This document shows, piece after piece, positions 6,405 through 8,605 of a stretch of 8,605 nt of DNA; the first letter of the stretch is position 1, and every line of letters starts with the position of its first letter. This DNA comes from an uncultured Bacillota bacterium (lineage in GTDB: Bacteria; Bacillota; Clostridia; Tissierellales; Tepidimicrobiaceae). The notes beneath the pieces are model-generated. The model did not search any database and was not told the DNA's origin. It was given only the letters and a program-made list of their open reading frames with translations. Made by a program: the position numbers and the translations under genes. The stretch lies in NCBI GenBank assembly GCA_937967955.1, contig CALBUB010000001.1, positions 1 through 8,605 on the forward strand, in the 5' to 3' direction.

Positions 6405-7859
6405 TTACAATCCCTCCACTATGTTTATCCTTTCAATAGCCATATCTTCTGGTCCTGTGAGCAAGGAACCCTTTTCTTTAGCATAGTAGATATAATCTAG
6501 TACATCCTTAGTAATCCTTTCCCCTGGTGAAAGGATTGGTATTCCTGGTGGATAGGCCATTACAATTTCAGCAGAAATTTCTCCTAGGCTATTATCTAAG
6601 GGTACAGACTTTTTCCTACCATAAAAGGCTTCCCTTGGAGTAAGGACAACTTCTGGAGTAATATATTCTGACTCAAGCATTCCAGCTTTATCTTTAGAGT
6701 AGAGCCTCTTTATTTCAGAAAGGGAAGATATGAGCCTTTCTATATCCAGCATGCTATCTCCTGCCGATATGATGGCCAGTATGTTTCCTATATCTCCAAA
6801 TTCTATTTGTATATCGTATTCATCCCTTAAAATATCGTATACTTCTATGCCTGCCAAACCTATGTCCCTTGTATAGATGGAAAGCTTTGTTATATCAAAA
6901 TCATACACAGTATCTCCATTTATAAGCTCCTTTGAAAAGGCCTTGTATCCTCCTATTTTGTTTATTTCTTCTCTAGCATAGTTGGCAATTTCTACAGTCC
7001 TTTTAAATATTTCCTTACCATTTAAACTTAAATTTTTCCTAGCCAAATCTAAGGACACCAGCAATAGATAGGAAGCACTGGTAGTTTGAGTTAAATTTAT
7101 AATCTGCCTTACATAGTCGGCATTTACATTTTTCCCACAGAGTAGTATTGAACTTTGGGTTAGGGAACCGCCAGTTTTATGGACACTTACTGCAGCCATA
7201 TCGGCACCAGCTTCCATGGCAGATATGGGCATATCTTCACCAAAATAGAAGTGGGTACCATGGGCTTCGTCTACTAATACTAGCATATTGTTTTCATGGG
7301 CTATTTTTACAATTTCCTTTAAGTTGGAACATATTCCATAGTAAGTAGGATTGTTTACAAATACAGCTTTAGCATCCTTATTTTTTTCTATTGCCTCCTT
7401 TACATCCTTCACAGCCATACCTAAGGGTATGCCTAAATCCTTATCTACTCCTGGGTTTACATATACAGGAATTGCACCACATAGGATTAAAGCGTTTATT
7501 GCACTTTTGTGTACATTTCTAGGGATTATTATCTTATCTTGCGCCTTACATACAGCCATTATCATAGCTTGGACAGCAGCTGTAGTGCCATTTACTATAA
7601 AAAAGGCCTTTTCTGCCCCAAAGGCTTCAGCTGCTAAATCTTCCGCATCTTTAATTACTGATACAGGATGGCTTAAGTTGTCCAGCGGCTTCATGGAATT
7701 TACATCTACCATAAGGCAGTCTTTCCCTAGAAAGTCTGTTAACTCCTTATTCCCCCTGCCGCCCTTATGGCCTGGTACATCAAATCTAACTATCCTATTT
7801 TCCTTATAGGCTTTAAGGGCTTCGTATATGGGGGCATTTTCTTGAGAAAGTCTCTTCAA
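6405..7859 (-). CDS. speA: Arginine decarboxylase SpeA, PLP-dependent, fold-type I
   Basis: This is a PLP-dependent Orn/Lys/Arg decarboxylase family enzyme. In this operon it is most likely the biosynthetic arginine decarboxylase that makes agmatine. Visible motifs are FDVPGHKGGRG (26-36), the substrate/cofactor loop IVNGTTAAVQAM (88-99), RNVHKSA (114-120), NPTYYG (170-175), VDEAHGTH (196-203, Asp197 binding the PLP ring nitrogen) and SVHKTGGSLTQSS (225-237), where Lys228 forms the Schiff base. The C-terminal small domain, with AYPPGIPILSPGE near the end, is intact. At 484 residues it is close to Bacillus SpeA (about 490) and much shorter than the roughly 700-residue inducible enzymes. The start is TTG (7859-7857), with AGGAGGG 6 bases upstream. 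It begins 14 bases after speD ends. Sequence alone cannot exclude lysine or ornithine as substrate, but the agmatinase partner argues for arginine. Confidence 0.92.
   Translation of the reverse strand: MKRLSQENAPIYEALKAYKENRIVRFDVPGHKGGRGNKELTDFLGKDCLMVDVNSMKPLDNLSHPVSVIKDAEDLAAEAFGAEKAFFIVNGTTAAVQAMIMAVCKAQDKIIIPRNVHKSAINALILCGAIPVYVNPGVDKDLGIPLGMAVKDVKEAIEKNKDAKAVFVNNPTYYGICSNLKEIVKIAHENNMLVLVDEAHGTHFYFGEDMPISAMEAGADMAAVSVHKTGGSLTQSSILLCGKNVNADYVRQIINLTQTTSASYLLLVSLDLARKNLSLNGKEIFKRTVEIANYAREEINKIGGYKAFSKELINGDTVYDFDITKLSIYTRDIGLAGIEVYDILRDEYDIQIEFGDIGNILAIISAGDSMLDIERLISSLSEIKRLYSKDKAGMLESEYITPEVVLTPREAFYGRKKSVPLDNSLGEISAEIVMAYPPGIPILSPGERITKDVLDYIYYAKEKGSLLTGPEDMAIERINIVEGL
6411..6417 (-). 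promoter_or_regulatory. Ribosome binding site of speE within the end of speA
   Basis: GGAGGGA on the minus strand lies 6 bases before the GTG start. It is encoded by the last codons of speA, which fixes the GTG start and ties speE translation to speA. Confidence 0.8.
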
Positions 7860-7865
7860 TTAAAA

Positions 7866-7872
7866 CCCTCCT
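7866..7872 (-). promoter_or_regulatory. Ribosome binding site of speA
   Basis: AGGAGGG on the minus strand, 6 bases before the TTG start, inside the 14-base gap after speD. It supports the TTG start. Confidence 0.8.
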
Positions 7873-7873
7873 G

Positions 7874-8605
7874 CTAGTAGATATTCATACCACTGTATAT
7901 TTCAATCATTTCCCTTCTAAGCAAGTTGGTAATTTCTAATCTTTCCTTTGGTGGTATTTCATATACATCCCTGTTGAATAGGTAGTTGTTAAGGTCTATG
8001 TCTTTTATCAGCATCTTAGTGTGGAATATATTTGACTGATAAACGTTTACATCCATGGTATCATATTTGGCTAAAGTCTTCTCATCTATAAAGTCCTGGA
8101 TGGACTTAATTTCATGGTCTATAAAGTACTTCTTACCATTTACATCCCTTGTAAAGCCTCGGACTCTGTAATCAATAGTTATGATATCTGAATCAAAGCT
8201 ATCTATTAAAAAATTTAAAGCATTAAGGGGGGAAATGGTTCCGCAAGTGGATACATCTATATCTACTCTGAAAGTTGATATGGCATTATCTGGATGGTAT
8301 TCTGGATAGGTGTGGACTGTAACATGGCTCTTGTCCAAATGGCCTAAGGTACCATTTCTATATCTACACATTATTTCTCCTCTATTACAGGATTCATCTA
8401 TAAGTTCAGGAGGTAAGGCTTCTTCTGTAATAAGGATTGCCACTGAAGCGCCTTGAGGTTCATAGTCTTGCTTGGAAATATTTAATATGTGGGCCCCAAT
8501 TATTTCTGTTACTTCCTTAAGTATATTGGTTAATCTCTCTGAATTGTATTGTTCATCAATATACTCAATATAGCCCTTTTGCTCCCTTTCAGATTTAGCA
8601 TAGCA
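7874..8605 (-). CDS. speD: S-adenosylmethionine decarboxylase proenzyme SpeD, E. coli-type, 5' end beyond window
   Basis: This pyruvoyl enzyme decarboxylates S-adenosylmethionine to supply the aminopropyl donor for SpeE. The frame is open to the right edge and encodes 243 visible residues. From memory it aligns well with E. coli SpeD (264 aa), beginning at its CYAK (about residue 24), so roughly 20-25 residues are missing. Key sites are all present: DYEPQGASVAIL, the self-cleavage site in LDKSHVTVHTYPE (cleavage expected between Lys and Ser, Ser becoming the pyruvoyl group), STCGTISPL with the catalytic Cys, and VTIDYRVRGFTRD-like and DHEI-SIQ stretches in the C-terminal part. The GTG at 8443 is not the start, because clear family sequence continues upstream of it. 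This is the long class (1A) enzyme, not the short Bacillus SpeH type. It is the first visible gene of the operon; the promoter is outside. Confidence 0.95.
   Translation of the reverse strand, partial: CYAKSEREQKGYIEYIDEQYNSERLTNILKEVTEIIGAHILNISKQDYEPQGASVAILITEEALPPELIDESCNRGEIMCRYRNGTLGHLDKSHVTVHTYPEYHPDNAISTFRVDIDVSTCGTISPLNALNFLIDSFDSDIITIDYRVRGFTRDVNGKKYFIDHEIKSIQDFIDEKTLAKYDTMDVNVYQSNIFHTKMLIKDIDLNNYLFNRDVYEIPPKERLEITNLLRREMIEIYSGMNIY

Noticed and set aside
7351..7809. Plus-strand open frame of 152 codons inside speA
   Set aside because: It is antisense to the conserved catalytic part of speA, with no ribosome binding site and no family signature.

Overview
The window looks like a chromosomal segment of a low-GC Gram-positive bacterium, most likely in the Clostridia/Tissierellia range. 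The evidence is AT-rich DNA, strong GGAGG-type ribosome binding sites, frequent TTG starts, a Bacillus-like fold-type I SpeA/SpeE/SpeB pathway and a YmaF-like remnant. The genus cannot be fixed from the sequence alone.

Layout, left to right. (1) Bases 1-2777, minus strand: a type I restriction-modification module, with hsdM (795 aa) followed 18 bases later by hsdS, whose 3' part runs off the left edge. No hsdR is in view. A putative hsdM promoter with a tandem repeat of ACATATGT lies at 2827-2853. (2) Bases 2936-3241, plus strand: a start-less, partly degraded fragment of a histidine-rich YmaF-like protein, followed by a 15-bp hairpin that can terminate from both sides. (3) Bases 3290-3523, minus strand: a 77-aa DUF1232/YkvA-family membrane protein. 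(4) Bases 3524-3794: a divergent intergenic region with a promoter for each neighbour and a roughly 114-base structured leader. (5) Bases 3795-4682, plus strand: a fusion of an N-terminal ferritin-like di-iron domain with a VIT1/CCC1-type metal transporter. (6) Bases 4706-8605, minus strand: a tightly packed spermidine operon, transcribed speD - speA - speE - speB and entering from the right edge.

The four polyamine genes form a full route. SpeA makes agmatine from arginine, SpeB removes urea, SpeD supplies decarboxylated S-adenosylmethionine, and SpeE transfers the aminopropyl group. Spacing within the operon falls from 14 bases (speD-speA) to 0 (speA-speE) to an 8-base overlap (speE-speB), which suggests translational coupling. 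The transporter gene and speB converge on a shared hairpin whose loop holds the speB stop codon.

The genes belong to known families. The parts least explained by them are the structured leader of the ferritin-VIT gene, the operator-like repeats before hsdM, the YmaF-like remnant at the edge of the restriction module, and the heavy use of TTG/GTG starts (five of the seven visible starts). I see no CRISPR array, tRNA, rRNA, transposase or prophage gene. I do not see a convincing wholly new system.
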